Shown here in pieces: positions 1-10,198 of a stretch of 64,000 nucleotides of DNA. Made by a program: the position numbers and the translations under genes. Location of the stretch: the NCBI RefSeq assembly GCF_028618525.1, contig NZ_JAQITC010000006.1, forward strand, positions 72,744-136,743, written 5' to 3'. Below the pieces are notes generated by a model. The model made no database searches and was not told the origin of the DNA. It worked only from the letters and a program-made list of their open reading frames with translations. Source of the stretch: Bartonella sp. AU55XJBT (lineage in GTDB: Bacteria; Pseudomonadota; Alphaproteobacteria; Rhizobiales; Rhizobiaceae). Numbering within the stretch: the first letter of the stretch is position 1; each line of letters begins with the position of its first letter.

Positions 1-409
1 ATACGCAAGAATATCTTATCAGAGTTCTTTTTAAAAGTGAAAATTATAAATTATCCTTATAAATAAATACGTTGCGCTAAAATAACGCAAAAAAACTAAT
101 AGCTTCCATTTTCCTTAACGCATGATGGGTAAAGCCTACGCGATTGATTCACATTCAGTGAATATGTGTTTAGTATATTATTGTTACCAAGAATAAGACA
201 TCAGTTATGTTTGTGCTATCTTATCAAAGTGTTACACGATATATTTTGTATGTTTTGGGTAGATGAATTTACATACGTTCAGAATATTTAAATGATATGA
301 GGAAAAATATGATTTTGACGGAAAACAAGACAGCATTCCATTTGTTTGCAAGCTAGAATGATGATGTGCAAGTGTGTTAATGTTTAGTGTTATTAATTTA
401 ATAATAGTT
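1..409. other. AT-rich intergenic stretch, no gene seen
   Basis: No reading frame with a plausible start, ribosome binding site and protein-like composition was found here on either strand. The stretch leads into an integrase-derived repeat that begins near 410. Confidence 0.6.
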
Positions 410-790
410 TGATTTATAATAATAAATTATCACTTTTTATATTGAATTAAGAACACAAAATATCGTACGCTTCTTTATATTTCAAACATGTTCATATTGA
501 ATTAATTAAAATGGTGTCCTTGCCATCACAAGTCGGATTGATGTCTGAGTAAAAACGATTAAAGAAAAGTCTTTTATGCGTTCTTTCAAGACGAGGACTG
601 TTGCAACATTGGAGTTAACAAAGTGTATAAGGGTGCCAGCTTGTTTCTTCATAAGCATAAAGATGGAGAACTTAAAAGTTTTATATTATTTACGGAAGCT
701 TTTATGTATTCTTGGGTGATGTTGTGGAATTGGTTTAGGGGCTTTAAGAAATATCTTTTAAAAAAATCATGTGAATTGAAAAATAGGTTA
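410..790 (+). repeat. Decayed integrase 5' fragment (dispersed repeat, copy 1)
   Basis: It shares with the other copies a leading segment (ATTGATTTATAATAATAA type), a TTGAATTAA segment and then coding-like sequence. Read in pieces, positions about 600-790 give NKVYKGASLFLHKHKDG and, in another frame, CCGIGLGALRNIF. These match the N-terminal DUF4102-like region of P4-type integrases (typical pattern DGAGL...GLG.L.D.SL). Stops and frameshifts interrupt it, so it is not a gene. It sits directly upstream of atpI, so it may lie in or near that promoter region. Confidence 0.7.
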
Positions 791-925
791 TTTATGCGAT
801 AAAATTTATACGATAATTTGTGATAGATTTCTTTTAGTGTCTTGACGAATAAATTCGGGAACAATATGATGCACACGGTTTTATGAGATGCATTTTTACT
901 TTGCTTTTTGATAAAGGAGCCGATG

Positions 926-1360
926 ATGGCGATGGGCGAAAAACCCGTTACAAGCCGCAAGGAGGCTGAAGAAAAAAAGCAAAGAGAGTGTTTTCATTCA
1001 GAGGATTTGGAATGTCGTAGTAAAAACTTAAGCGTAGCTTTAGGACGTAAGCAAGCGTTAAGGAAGCGGGAGCATAAGGATAGGCGGAAAAAATCACAAG
1101 GAAGGATAGCGGATGCGATTAAGCTTTCCAGTGAGTTTCTAGCAAGTGTTATTGTTGGTGTTGTTTTGGGGGTGGGGTTTGATAAGTTAGCAGGTTCATG
1201 GCCGTGGGGATTGGTGTTCTTTCTCTTTCTTGGATTTGCTGCTGGTGTATTGAGTATTCTTCGGTCTGTGGGATATGTTTCCTCCAGTCAATTAGGACAA
1301 AAAGGCGTATTGCGCCAAGATGAACAAAATAAAGGGGCCCATGAGAGGTCCGATAAATGA
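926..1360 (+). CDS. atpI: ATP synthase protein I (AtpI)
   Basis: AtpI is a small membrane protein encoded ahead of the F0 genes; it is thought to help assemble the c-ring and is not part of the finished enzyme. The product is about 144 residues: a long, very basic and charged N-terminal half, then two hydrophobic segments at about residues 70-87 and 92-112, the usual AtpI arrangement. An AAAGGAG at 913-919 lies six bases before the ATG at 926; ATGs at 923 and 932 and a TTG at 908 are alternatives. It overlaps the start of atpB, which points to translational coupling in one atp operon. The basic N-terminus is unusually long but varies widely in this family. Confidence 0.85.
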   Translation: MAMGEKPVTSRKEAEEKKQRECFHSEDLECRSKNLSVALGRKQALRKREHKDRRKKSQGRIADAIKLSSEFLASVIVGVVLGVGFDKLAGSWPWGLVFFLFLGFAAGVLSILRSVGYVSSSQLGQKGVLRQDEQNKGAHERSDK

Positions 1361-2126
1361 GGTTGAAGTGACAGTGCACGCTCCAGATCCTATTCATCAG
1401 TTTGAGGTTTCACGGCTGATTAAGATTTCCATAGGAAATATGGATTTATCATTTACAAATGTATCATTGTTTACAGTCGTTACGGTTGTTATAACCTCCG
1501 TTTTTCTCTTTATTTCATCATCAAGTCGTGGATTAGTTCCAACGCGGATGCAATCTCTTTCAGAAATGGCCTATGAGTTTGTAGCGTCGACTCTGCGGGA
1601 ATCATCTGGTGTGCAGGGAATGCAGTTTTTCCCTTTAGTTTTTTCTCTGTTTACTTTTATTTTGGTTGCTAACTTTATTGGTCTTTTCCCCTATTTTTAT
1701 ACGGTGACCTCTCAGATCATGATCACGTTTTCGTTGGCAATGGTGGTTATTTTAACGGTGATTGGTTATGGCTTTTATAAGCATGGGGTCAGTTTTTTGA
1801 AACTGTTTGTTCCCAGTGGGGTTCCTGTGGTAGTTTTGCCTCTAGTGACAATGATTGAGATTATTTCTTTTCTCTCTCGCCCCATCAGTCTTTCTCTTCG
1901 TCTTTTTGCGAATATGCTTGCTGGTCATATTACGCTCAAAGTGTTTGCTGGGTTTGTTGTTTCAATGATTGGGGTAGGAATCGTAGGCGTTGGTGGTTCG
2001 ATTTTGCCCCTTATTATGACTGTAGCGATTACGGCTCTTGAGTTTTTGGTTGCATTTCTTCAGGCTTACGTCTTTACAGTTTTAACTTGTATGTATCTTA
2101 ATGATGCAATTCATCCAGGACATTAA
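1341..2126 (+). CDS. atpB: ATP synthase F0 subunit a
   Basis: Subunit a forms the proton half-channels of the inner-membrane ATP synthase. The product is about 261 residues with several membrane segments and the conserved fourth-helix motif [12 protein letters not shown], whose arginine (about residue 187) faces the c-ring carboxylate. The C-terminus [15 protein letters not shown] is typical of the family in Rhizobiales. I prefer the ATG at 1341 because an AAGGGG lies just upstream; an in-frame ATG at 1320 has no clear ribosome binding site. It overlaps atpI by about 20 bases and is followed by atpE. Confidence 0.95.
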   Translation: MRGPINEVEVTVHAPDPIHQFEVSRLIKISIGNMDLSFTNVSLFTVVTVVITSVFLFISSSSRGLVPTRMQSLSEMAYEFVASTLRESSGVQGMQFFPLVFSLFTFILVANFIGLFPYFYTVTSQIMITFSLAMVVILTVIGYGFYKHGVSFLKLFVPSGVPVVVLPLVTMIEIISFLSRPISLSLRLFANMLAGHITLKVFAGFVVSMIGVGIVGVGGSILPLIMTVAITALEFLVAFLQAYVFTVLTCMYLNDAIHPGH

Positions 2127-2180
2127 TAGAATTGGCGGTTTTCCGTCGAATAGTGCAATTTCGCTTTAAAGGAGAATAAT

Positions 2181-2411
2181 ATGGAAATAGTGCTTGCAGC
2201 AAAATATATTGGTGCTGGTCTTGCTTGCTTTGGTATGGCTGGAACAGCTTTAGGGCTTGGTAATATTTTTGGAAGCTATCTTTCTGGTGCATTACGTAAT
2301 CCATCAGCAGCAGATAGTCAGTTTGGACGTCTCGTCTTTGGTTTTGCTGTGACAGAGGCTTTGGGTATTTTTTCATTGCTCATTGCTTTATTACTTCTTT
2401 TTGGGGTTTAA
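2181..2411 (+). CDS. atpE: ATP synthase F0 subunit c
   Basis: This is the c-ring proteolipid that carries protons through F0. The product has 76 residues in two hydrophobic helices joined by a polar loop with RNPSA. The proton-binding carboxylate is Glu59, in FAVTEALGIF. Length and order are standard. GGAGAATAAT precedes the ATG. It lies between atpB and the two b-type subunit genes. Confidence 0.97.
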   Translation: MEIVLAAKYIGAGLACFGMAGTALGLGNIFGSYLSGALRNPSAADSQFGRLVFGFAVTEALGIFSLLIALLLLFGV

Positions 2412-2540
2412 TCATCATCAGAAGGGTATGTTTGTTCTCGCTATGAGGAAAGATTTACCCTTTTAGCTCTCAATTAAGAAAAATGTTCGTCAGTTACCAT
2501 CGGTGATAGAGGGCTTAAGCTATTTAAAGGATGAAAGAAG

Positions 2541-3107
2541 ATGTTTGTTTCCAGCGCTTATGCACAGAACACTGAAACGTCGATAGAACATATCAAAAAA
2601 GTGGCAGAGCATGCAAATCGTGTGTTTCCGCCTTTTGATTTTGTTCATTTTAGTTCGCATTTTTTCTGGTTGGCAATTTCTTTCGGACTTTTTTATCTGT
2701 TTATCTCTCGTGTGATTGCGCCGCGTATTGGTGGTGTTATTGAAACACGTCGAGATCGAATTGCATCTGATTTAGATCAAGCAATGCGCATGAAGCAGGA
2801 AGCAGACACTGTTGTTGAAACTTATGAGAGGGAATTAGCAGAAGCACGTTTGAAAGCTCATACTATAGCACAAGCAGCTGGTGAAAAATTAAAAGAAAAG
2901 GCTGAACTTGAACGGCAGGAAATTGAAGAGCGTTTAGAGAAAAGACTTGCAGATGCTGAAAAACAGATAGCAAAAATTCGCGATAAAGCGATGCAAAATG
3001 TTGATTCTATCGCTGAAGAAGTCGCCCTTGAAATTGTGAAAAAATTGATTGATGTTGATATCAGCAAAGAGGTTGTTCGTTCAGTTGTGAAAACTGCGGA
3101 TTATTAA
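2541..3107 (+). CDS. atpF2: ATP synthase F0 subunit b'
   Basis: Subunit b' pairs with b to form the peripheral stalk of the ATP synthase in alphaproteobacteria and photosynthetic bacteria. The 188-residue product has a polar N-terminus, one membrane helix at about 45-65, and a long charged alpha-helical tail (about 70-160) rich in E, K, A and R. A GAAAGAAG site lies before the ATG. The duplicate b-type gene immediately downstream, 11 bases away, fits the b'/b pair. I assign b' rather than b from its order and its longer N-terminal extension. Confidence 0.92.
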   Translation: MFVSSAYAQNTETSIEHIKKVAEHANRVFPPFDFVHFSSHFFWLAISFGLFYLFISRVIAPRIGGVIETRRDRIASDLDQAMRMKQEADTVVETYERELAEARLKAHTIAQAAGEKLKEKAELERQEIEERLEKRLADAEKQIAKIRDKAMQNVDSIAEEVALEIVKKLIDVDISKEVVRSVVKTADY

Positions 3108-3118
3108 GGAAGACAAAG

Positions 3119-3613
3119 ATGAGTGATACTTTTTGGGCTTTTGTTGGATTAGTTCTTTTTTTAGCTCTTTTAGTCTATTTCCAAATTCCACAGAAGATTA
3201 TACACTATCTTGATGCACGCGCAAAGCGTATCAAAGATGAGTTGGATGAGGCTTTGCGTCTTCGTGAAGAGGCACAGGAAATATTAGCTGAATATCAACG
3301 CAAACACGCGGAAGCAGAAAAAGATGCGCAAGAAATTATTGCAGCAGCAAAGCATGAAGTTGAATCTGTTATTGCTGAGGCGCGTACAAAAGCAGAAGAA
3401 TATGTAAAAAACCGCAATAAATTGGCAGAGCAAAAAATCGCTCAGGCAGAAGCGGATGCAATACGCATGGTTTCTGCATCGGCTATCGATTTGGCAATTT
3501 CTACGGCACGTATCCTTATCGCAAAGGAATTAGATTCTAACGGGGCAGATGAACCCGTTAAAGAAGCTCTTTCGAAAGAATCATTGAGCAAAATGAAAAC
3601 ACATCTTAATTAA
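3119..3613 (+). CDS. atpF1: ATP synthase F0 subunit b
   Basis: Second stalk subunit of the F0 sector. The 164-residue product starts with one membrane helix (about residues 5-22), followed by a long charged coiled-coil-like stretch to about residue 130. AAGGAAGACAAAG precedes the ATG. It is the last gene of the F0 cluster; no F1 genes follow, consistent with the split F0/F1 operons of alphaproteobacteria. No convincing terminator was found after it. Confidence 0.93.
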   Translation: MSDTFWAFVGLVLFLALLVYFQIPQKIIHYLDARAKRIKDELDEALRLREEAQEILAEYQRKHAEAEKDAQEIIAAAKHEVESVIAEARTKAEEYVKNRNKLAEQKIAQAEADAIRMVSASAIDLAISTARILIAKELDSNGADEPVKEALSKESLSKMKTHLN

Positions 3614-3964
3614 TGGTGTTTTAGAGATAAGAAACTGCTTCTTTAGGTGCATAATTTTTTCATTATTGAATGCCTTAATCTATTATGTCGTGATGCTAGT
3701 TTTGAATTGGTTATGCATTGAGTTTAGAGAGCACTATTCCCTAGCTTAGATTCGTCTTTTGATTCTATTCATAAAGATTATAATGAGGAGTGCTATTGTC
3801 TTTATTTTTATGAAGCGATAAGCGAGTATCGTTATTGTGTTATCAGTTAAGATATTACGGCCATTTTTTTATTGAACAACTGCTTTTATATTTAGCGGTT
3901 TTATGAAAAGCACCTCTCTCATTTTTTAAGAATTCTTTTTATCAGTTTTTTATCTCTCTTATCT
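3614..3964. other. Intergenic stretch after the atp genes, no gene seen
   Basis: AT-rich sequence with stops in all frames. No strong hairpin with a T tail was found, so the end of the atp transcript is not located. Confidence 0.5.
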
Positions 3965-4085
3965 ATCGCCATCATCTAAAGACGGTTATTACTCATGATG
4001 GAAGAGTTTAAAGTAAGAGATTTTTTTCTATATTCTCATTGAATATGCGAAAGCGATAAGTTGGTTATTATAAATCAATAATTTT
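3965..4085 (-). repeat. Short integrase-upstream fragment (copy 2)
   Basis: On the minus strand this begins with ATTGATTTATAATAACC and continues through a TTCAATGAGAATAT segment and TCTCTTACTTTAAACTC, matching the leading 120 bases of the other copies loosely. It contains only the upstream, probably non-coding, part of the repeat and is strongly diverged. Confidence 0.4.
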
Positions 4086-4254
4086 GCTTTTTGATGATTT
4101 ATTCAATTTTTTGACAAGTCATTACAAAGTATCATTTTCACTGGAGATTCTATAATTTTTTAAAAGTTATCTCAAAACTCACAGAGAAATGTTTTTAAAT
4201 GGAAGTACGCTCTTTATAAAAAAATAGAGTATTTTAATATGCAATATATTAATT

Positions 4255-4650
4255 TATATAACTAATTTATCGTTGTTCAATTTGGATTAGAATCCTGAAT
4301 ACCGTAAGATTTTCTCATTTCAAATCTGTTTTATATTGAATCAATCAAAATCATTTTCTTACACGTGACAAGCGGGGGTGGTTTGTGGGCAAAAATTCTA
4401 CAAGAAAGAACACTCTCTTATGAATCGTCTCAAAAGCTAAGGGTTATCGGTAGCATTTGGGGCAGGCAAAGTGTGTGACAGAGCTCGATCTCTCCTTTAT
4501 AAGCGGTAAAGATGGTGGTACTCAATGGCTTTATCACAATACCATTCATGGGTTTTGTTGTGAAAAGGGCTTGGGGGGGCTTAAGAAATTTTTCTTTAAA
4601 AAAACCAATGAATGCGCAATCCAATGGCATTTTGTCTTACAGAATACCTA
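4255..4650 (+). repeat. Decayed integrase 5' fragment (copy 3)
   Basis: One of the better copies. The leading segment contains CCGTAAGATTTTCTCATTTC and TTGAATCAATCAAAATC, and is followed by degenerate coding sequence. The frame after about 4495 reads SGKDGGTQWLYHNTIHGF and then CCEKGLGGLKKFFFKK and QWHFVL, matching the DUF4102-like N-terminal region of P4-type integrases (DG...W.YRY.I.G....GLG.L.....). An open frame of about 90 codons exists here but starts inside the domain, so I do not call it a gene. Confidence 0.7.
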
Positions 4651-4799
4651 TGTGCTAAACATTTATGTACTTGTTTTTAAAAGATATTTTTCAACATATA
4701 CTCTTCCTTTATTTTACGACGACATCCGTGAAGAGTAGTACCTCCCCGTAAAGTGTATAAAATCTACTGAGTGTAACCATCTTTTTGTTTTAATAAAAA

Positions 4800-5010
4800 T
4801 TCAGATCGATAGTACCTATATTACTTGGCCAATTCTCCTAATTTTGCAACAGCACTTGGCTCCGTTCATGAGGAGCGTTTTTACTATTGTCTTCAATATG
4901 TTACCAACAAACTACTCCTGCTTGTCAGGTGCAAGAATATGATTTTGATTGATTCAATAAGAGAGAAGGGACTTATGATAAGAAAATATTACGATATAAA
5001 GTGTCATTGA
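4800..5010 (-). repeat. Decayed integrase 5' fragment (copy 4)
   Basis: Minus-strand copy facing copy 3. It shows the TTGAATCAATCAAAATCA segment (about 4940-4960) followed by sequence resembling CTCATGAACGG...TGTTGCAA, corresponding to the start of the integrase reading frame in other copies. It stops before the domain core and is heavily degraded. Confidence 0.55.
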
Positions 5011-5148
5011 CGATAAAAATTCTACTGCTTTTTAAAGTGAGATCAAATCTCACGGAAAACTTCTTTCTAAGATTTTGGAATATTCATTAATAAAAAGAAG
5101 AAAAAATTTACCTTTATTATTTCTTATCAGTTAATGGACATTTTAGGT

Positions 5149-7371
5149 TTAAAGGACAAGTTTCGAGAAGTCTGCAACCGCTTGTGTAATTGTGTGAGTA
5201 CGTTTGAGAAGAGCAAGACGGTTAGCACGAACATCAAGGTTTTTATCGTTCACCAATACCTTTTCAAAAAATAGATCAATCAATTTTCCAAGTGGCGCTA
5301 GAATATCGAGTGCAAATGATAAATTTGTTACATTGATGGGAGCAAAAACTTTTCTTTCTACTTCACAGATTGCATGATAGAGCTGCTTTTCTTCTGTCTC
5401 AATAAAGAGATCAGGATTAATTTCATTTGCGATTGTTGTGTTTTTTTGAAATTCATTTTCAAGAATATTGGCTGTACGTTTTACCGAGGCTACAAAGTTC
5501 ATTCCATCATGGGTATTGATAAAAGCAATAAGAGATTCGACATGACGTGCAACCAATAAAAAATCATCAGAATCTTTATTTAAAACGGCTTCAAGAGCAT
5601 CGTAGCGAGCCCCTTCTTCTTTTAGATAGATTTTTAGGCGGTCATGAAAAAAGAATAACAGATCAGATAAAATAGCTTCTGTTTTTTCTGGAAAAAGATT
5701 TTGCAATTGTGGATTTTCTCTTTGAGAGATTTCATATTTATTTTTTTGTTGTACGAAAAGATTCGTTGCCAACTGAAACAGTGGCATGAGATTAATTTTC
5801 CAATCCCGCGAAAGTACAAGCCTAATAATTCCCAAGGCTGCTCGTCTCAATGCATAGGGATCTTTCGAGCCCGTTGGTTTTTCATTAATGAGCCAAAAGC
5901 CAACCAGCATGTCAATTTTGTCGGCGAGCATAATGGTTATAGCAAGTGGTTCTTGAGGAAGACGATCTGTTGGTCCTTGAGGTTTATAATGCTCTTCAAT
6001 TGCGACAGCTACGCGAGGATCTTCCCCTTGAAGAAGAGCATATTTTTGTCCTATAACCCCTTGCAGTTCAGGAAATTCTCCGACAATTTCCGTTTGCAAA
6101 TCAGCTTTTGCAAGGATTGCTGCACGTTTTGCTAAGAGAGGATCTGCTTGTATTAAAGGTGCTATTTTTTGTGCGAGTTTAGCGATGCGTTCTACTCTTG
6201 CACCTTGCGTACCTAATTTGGCGTGAAAAGTTACATTTAAATGATCAAGTCGCGCCATTCTTTGATCAAGAGGTTTCTTTATATCAAGATCAAATTTTTT
6301 TACAGAAGATTCCAAGTGTTGAATATCGGGCAAATCACGCTGATCTGTTTGCCAAAAATACAGGGCATCAGAAAGACGGGCACGGACAACCTTACTATTT
6401 CCTTTCGAAATTTCTTTGCCTTCATCATTTGCAAGAATATTAGAAACAAGAATAAAATGATGAGAAAGCTTTATTTTTTCTCCTTGTTTCCGGGTGACAA
6501 AACATTTTTGATTGGCCCGAATGGTCAAGCGAATAATTTCGGGAGGAATATCAAGGAATGATTTGTCAAAATCACCCATAAGGATAACAGGCCATTCAAC
6601 AAGACCAGCAACTTCCTCTAGGAGTGCATTATCTTGAACCAGTTCTAAACCGTTTGCAAAGCAAAGATTTTGGGCATCAGCTAAAATAATATTCTTTCGT
6701 CTTTCGGCATCCAGAATGACTTTATGAGTTTCAAGTTGCGTCACATAATCATCAAAACGGCGCACTTGGAATGGCTTTCCGTCACTTAAGAAACGATGAC
6801 CATAAGTTAGGTTGTTACTTTCAAGAGAACCAATTGTAAACGGAATAACATGCGTTTCACCAATTTCTGGTCCGAAGATGCAAAGAATATTTTGTAAAGG
6901 TCGAATCCATTTGAGAGCACCACTTTTTGCTGAATCTTTTCCCCAACGCATGGATTTTGGCCACGGAAAGTTACGGATAATATCTGGTAAAATATCGGCA
7001 ATAATTTCTTCTGCTGCCCTGCCTTTTTTTACAATTTTAGCAATATAAAAATCACCTTTTTTATCATCATGCCCAATATGTGCTTCAGAAATATCGTTGA
7101 GCCCCGTTGCACGTAGAAAGCCATCAATTGCATGTTGTGGTGATTTTGTACTGGGACCTTTGCGTTCCTCATAGATATCTTTTGAGCGTATAGAAAGTCC
7201 GCGTACATCCAATGTTAGTCGACGGGGGGTCCAATATTCACGAGCAGCTTTATAGGTCAATCCAGCATTCACAAGTTGATCTGTAACAGCTTTTTTTAGA
7301 TCAGTAGCAGCTTTTCGTTGCATACGTGCAGGGATTTCTTCACTAAAAAGTTCAAGAAGAAGATCAGACAT
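5149..7371 (-). CDS. glyS: Glycine-tRNA ligase beta subunit
   Basis: Beta subunit of the tetrameric (alpha2beta2) glycyl-tRNA synthetase; it recognises and binds tRNA-Gly while the alpha subunit carries the class II catalytic core. The product is about 740 residues, the usual length, beginning [18 protein letters not shown], the family's highly conserved N-terminus, and containing KSMRWG. The ATG at 7371 overlaps the glyQ stop by one base (TAATG), so the pair is translationally coupled. An upstream in-frame start would run into glyQ and is rejected. Confidence 0.97.
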   Translation of the reverse strand: MSDLLLELFSEEIPARMQRKAATDLKKAVTDQLVNAGLTYKAAREYWTPRRLTLDVRGLSIRSKDIYEERKGPSTKSPQHAIDGFLRATGLNDISEAHIGHDDKKGDFYIAKIVKKGRAAEEIIADILPDIIRNFPWPKSMRWGKDSAKSGALKWIRPLQNILCIFGPEIGETHVIPFTIGSLESNNLTYGHRFLSDGKPFQVRRFDDYVTQLETHKVILDAERRKNIILADAQNLCFANGLELVQDNALLEEVAGLVEWPVILMGDFDKSFLDIPPEIIRLTIRANQKCFVTRKQGEKIKLSHHFILVSNILANDEGKEISKGNSKVVRARLSDALYFWQTDQRDLPDIQHLESSVKKFDLDIKKPLDQRMARLDHLNVTFHAKLGTQGARVERIAKLAQKIAPLIQADPLLAKRAAILAKADLQTEIVGEFPELQGVIGQKYALLQGEDPRVAVAIEEHYKPQGPTDRLPQEPLAITIMLADKIDMLVGFWLINEKPTGSKDPYALRRAALGIIRLVLSRDWKINLMPLFQLATNLFVQQKNKYEISQRENPQLQNLFPEKTEAILSDLLFFFHDRLKIYLKEEGARYDALEAVLNKDSDDFLLVARHVESLIAFINTHDGMNFVASVKRTANILENEFQKNTTIANEINPDLFIETEEKQLYHAICEVERKVFAPINVTNLSFALDILAPLGKLIDLFFEKVLVNDKNLDVRANRLALLKRTHTITQAVADFSKLVL

Positions 7372-8312
7372 TAGGCATCTCCAGTATATATTTGTCCAGC
7401 TTCTGTGAGTAAGAAGGCTTCCCCACAACGGCGTGCAAGATCACGAACGCGAAGAATATAATTTTGTCGTTCAGTTACAGAAATAACGCCACGTGCTTGT
7501 AAAAGATTAAAGATATGACTCGCTTTAATACATTGATCATAGGCAGGAAAAACACAGCGATGGAATGCATTTTCTTTATTGGGTTTTCCCGCATCAAGAA
7601 GTGTATTGCATTCGCGTTCAGCATCGATAAAATGTTGGTGGAGCAGTTTTGTATCAGCAAATTCGAAGTTATAATATGAATATTCCTGTTCTGCCTGTAG
7701 GAAAATATCTCTATAACTTATTTTATTTTCTTTCTCCAAACCATTAAAGTTAAGATCATAGACGTTATCAACCCCTTGGATATACATCGCTAGACGCTCA
7801 AGACCATATGTGAGCTCTCCTGAAACTGGGGCGCATTCAATGCCGCAAATTTGTTGAAAATAAGTAAATTGAGAGACTTCCATCCCATCGCACCAACATT
7901 CCCATCCGAGTCCCCAAGCGCCAAGGGTTGGGCTTTCCCAATCATCTTCAACAAAACGAATATCATGCAGTTGTGTATCAAGCCCGATAGCTTGTAGCGA
8001 CTTTATATAAAGTTCTTGTAGATTGGGTGGAGAGGGTTTGAGAAGCACTTGGAATTGATAATAGTGTTGTAAACGATTTGGATTCTTACCATATCGGCCA
8101 TCTGTTGGACGCCGAGAGGGTTGGACATAAGCGACTTTCCAAGGTCGTGGACCTAGAGAGCGTAGCGTTGTTGCTGGATGAAAAGTTCCAGCTCCAACTT
8201 CCATATCGTAAGGTTGCAAAATTGCGCATCCATAGTGGGCCCAATAATTTTGCAAAGTTAAGATGAGTCCCTGAAAAGAATGTTTAGGGTTAAGATGTTC
8301 AGGCAGTTTCAC
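7371..8312 (-). CDS. glyQ: Glycine-tRNA ligase alpha subunit
   Basis: Catalytic alpha subunit, which activates glycine with ATP and charges tRNA-Gly. The 313-residue product contains [13 protein letters not shown] near the N-terminus, [17 protein letters not shown], and [13 protein letters not shown], all signature stretches of this family. It starts with GTG at 8312 and has no strong ribosome binding site. It is encoded directly before glyS with a one-base overlap. Confidence 0.97.
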   Translation of the reverse strand: MKLPEHLNPKHSFQGLILTLQNYWAHYGCAILQPYDMEVGAGTFHPATTLRSLGPRPWKVAYVQPSRRPTDGRYGKNPNRLQHYYQFQVLLKPSPPNLQELYIKSLQAIGLDTQLHDIRFVEDDWESPTLGAWGLGWECWCDGMEVSQFTYFQQICGIECAPVSGELTYGLERLAMYIQGVDNVYDLNFNGLEKENKISYRDIFLQAEQEYSYYNFEFADTKLLHQHFIDAERECNTLLDAGKPNKENAFHRCVFPAYDQCIKASHIFNLLQARGVISVTERQNYILRVRDLARRCGEAFLLTEAGQIYTGDA

Positions 8313-8409
8313 ACTTTATACTCTTTAAATATTGAACGATACAAATAGCGGACAAAGAAATTTTAGTCTCTTTGTTTATTATTTTATGTGGTTTACGGTT
8401 AAGCATTGT

Positions 8410-10104
8410 TTATTGCAAACCAAATTTCAATTTTTCTTGAATTTGTTTAGAATTTTCTGGTTTTCCGTCAATTGCGTGATTCCATTGAAATATTGCTTCA
8501 CGTTTACGTCCAACTTTCCAATAGGCATCCCCTAAATGATCATTCAATGTTGGATCCTCAGGTTGTAACCTGACAGCATTTTCCAATATTTGGACTGCTT
8601 TGTTGTATTCTTTTAGTTTATAATAAGCCCATCCTAAAGAATCAAGAATATGACTGTTGTGTGCTTGCAAAGCAGAAGCTTTTTGCAGCATATGGAGTGA
8701 TTCTTCAAGCTTCTCACCTCGTTCTACAAGCGAATAAGCTAAATAGTTTAGAACCTGCGGTTGGTTTGGAAAAAATTCAAGGGCTTTTCGCAAATTAATT
8801 TCTGCTTTTGCCCACTGTTTTAAACGTTCAAAAGCAATACCACGTTGATAAAAAAGTTTCCAATCGTCCTGCTGAAAGTTCTTTATCTGAGCAATAGCGT
8901 AGTCTAGAGTTTGAGTCGCCTCAAGAAATTTATGATCCTGCATATAAAAAGCAACGAGCGTTATCAAAATGTTACGATCATTAGGAAATTTTTTATTTAA
9001 CAATGTCAGTAGTTTTATTGCTTCTTTATAATTGTTGTTATTGGCAAGAAGGAATGCAAGATGAATTTGTCCATCTTTATAATAAGGAGATTTAGGGGAT
9101 AAAGCGCGATAAAGTTTGATGGCTTGATGAGGATCATCCAATTTAGCAGAAATATGTGCGAGCTGAAACAGTGTTGCGTCATTTTGAGGATATAAGGCGA
9201 AAGATAATTGTTTGAAAATACGTGCAATGCGTCCTGAGTTTTTGTGGTTGAGGGCTGTTCCAAAATTATACAACACCTCGGCTGCTCCTTGTTGAGGTGT
9301 TTTAATCAACCTTTCTAAGAAAGTATTTTTTTCAATTTTTTCTCGAAAGTTTTTGAAAACCTCTCGAGCTGACAACATTTGTTCGCCATGCTGGATTGTC
9401 TGAAGAGCTTGGTTATGCATATTATGGCGCAATTGGAATGAGGCATAGGCTGTAATAATACGTTCATAGGTATTAGGAGCGATAAGAGTGCCCTGTTTGT
9501 TATTCAATGCTTTAATAAAATATTTTTTTGCAGCCTGTGGTCGTTCTGCAAGGTCGCTCATAAGTGCTAGATGATAAGATATAAAAAGCTCATACCAGAC
9601 AGGACCTTTGAGCTTCTTAAGATCAGCAATTGCTTGAGATTTTTGTCCAGATCCAAATGTAATCCAAGCACCGATGAGTTCAGGTATTGGGTTATTGGCT
9701 GTGGGAGGTTCTTTCAATTGTAGAAGAAGCTTGGCATCCTTATAGTCTTTTTTGATGAGACTTTCTATTGATAACGTCAAGGAAACAAAGGGAGTTATAA
9801 CATTTTGCTCTTTGAGTTTTTTAGCTTGTTGTACAGCTTCTTTAAAGTCTCCAACCGATAGCATAGCTTCGAGGAGCTCTTTTTGTGTTTCGATGTTATC
9901 AGGTTGATAAACGAGTGCCTGTTTAAAATAATTGATCGCAAGATCTATTTTATTTTCATGATTTGCAACCCTTCCAGCTAAATAAGCACCTGTAAATGAA
10001 CTTGTATGAGTCGCCGTGCTTATTTTACTGTAGGTAGGGGATGGCATCAGCATAATACCCACAATAAAGAAGGTAAAAAGTCGGGATACCGTTGCAGAGC
10101 ACAT
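8410..10104 (-). CDS. Exported tetratricopeptide-repeat protein
   Basis: The product is about 564 residues. The N-terminus MCSATVSRLFTFFIVGIML followed by PSPTYS looks like a signal peptide, so it probably acts in the periplasm or at the envelope. The rest is built of TPR-like helical repeats (for example GWAYYKLKEYNKAVQILE and YWKVGRKREAIFQW near the C-terminus), a scaffold for protein-protein binding. AAGGATTAGCTCC before 10104 supports this start over an in-frame ATG at 10155. It resembles the TPR proteins found near ispE in other Rhizobiales. No specific partner can be named. Confidence 0.85.
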   Translation of the reverse strand: MCSATVSRLFTFFIVGIMLMPSPTYSKISTATHTSSFTGAYLAGRVANHENKIDLAINYFKQALVYQPDNIETQKELLEAMLSVGDFKEAVQQAKKLKEQNVITPFVSLTLSIESLIKKDYKDAKLLLQLKEPPTANNPIPELIGAWITFGSGQKSQAIADLKKLKGPVWYELFISYHLALMSDLAERPQAAKKYFIKALNNKQGTLIAPNTYERIITAYASFQLRHNMHNQALQTIQHGEQMLSAREVFKNFREKIEKNTFLERLIKTPQQGAAEVLYNFGTALNHKNSGRIARIFKQLSFALYPQNDATLFQLAHISAKLDDPHQAIKLYRALSPKSPYYKDGQIHLAFLLANNNNYKEAIKLLTLLNKKFPNDRNILITLVAFYMQDHKFLEATQTLDYAIAQIKNFQQDDWKLFYQRGIAFERLKQWAKAEINLRKALEFFPNQPQVLNYLAYSLVERGEKLEESLHMLQKASALQAHNSHILDSLGWAYYKLKEYNKAVQILENAVRLQPEDPTLNDHLGDAYWKVGRKREAIFQWNHAIDGKPENSKQIQEKLKFGLQ

Positions 10105-10198
10105 GGAGCTAATCCTTTTTAAGATAATCAATCGATTGTGTCGTTTATAAATCATATCTCATTACTTTTTTAAGAAATACTGCGATTCTTGCAAAGAA

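Noticed and set aside
4457..4738. Open frame of 93 codons on the plus strand
   Set aside because: It starts inside the decayed integrase domain of copy 3 and runs into unrelated sequence; it is a remnant, not a gene.
5701..6135. 144-codon plus-strand frame
   Set aside because: Entirely antisense to glyS; its composition is typical of a complement-strand shadow.
8352..8375. Seven-bp hairpin between the TPR gene and glyQ
   Set aside because: The T-rich side fits only a plus-strand RNA, while both genes are on the minus strand; the stem is short and A/T rich, so it was not listed.
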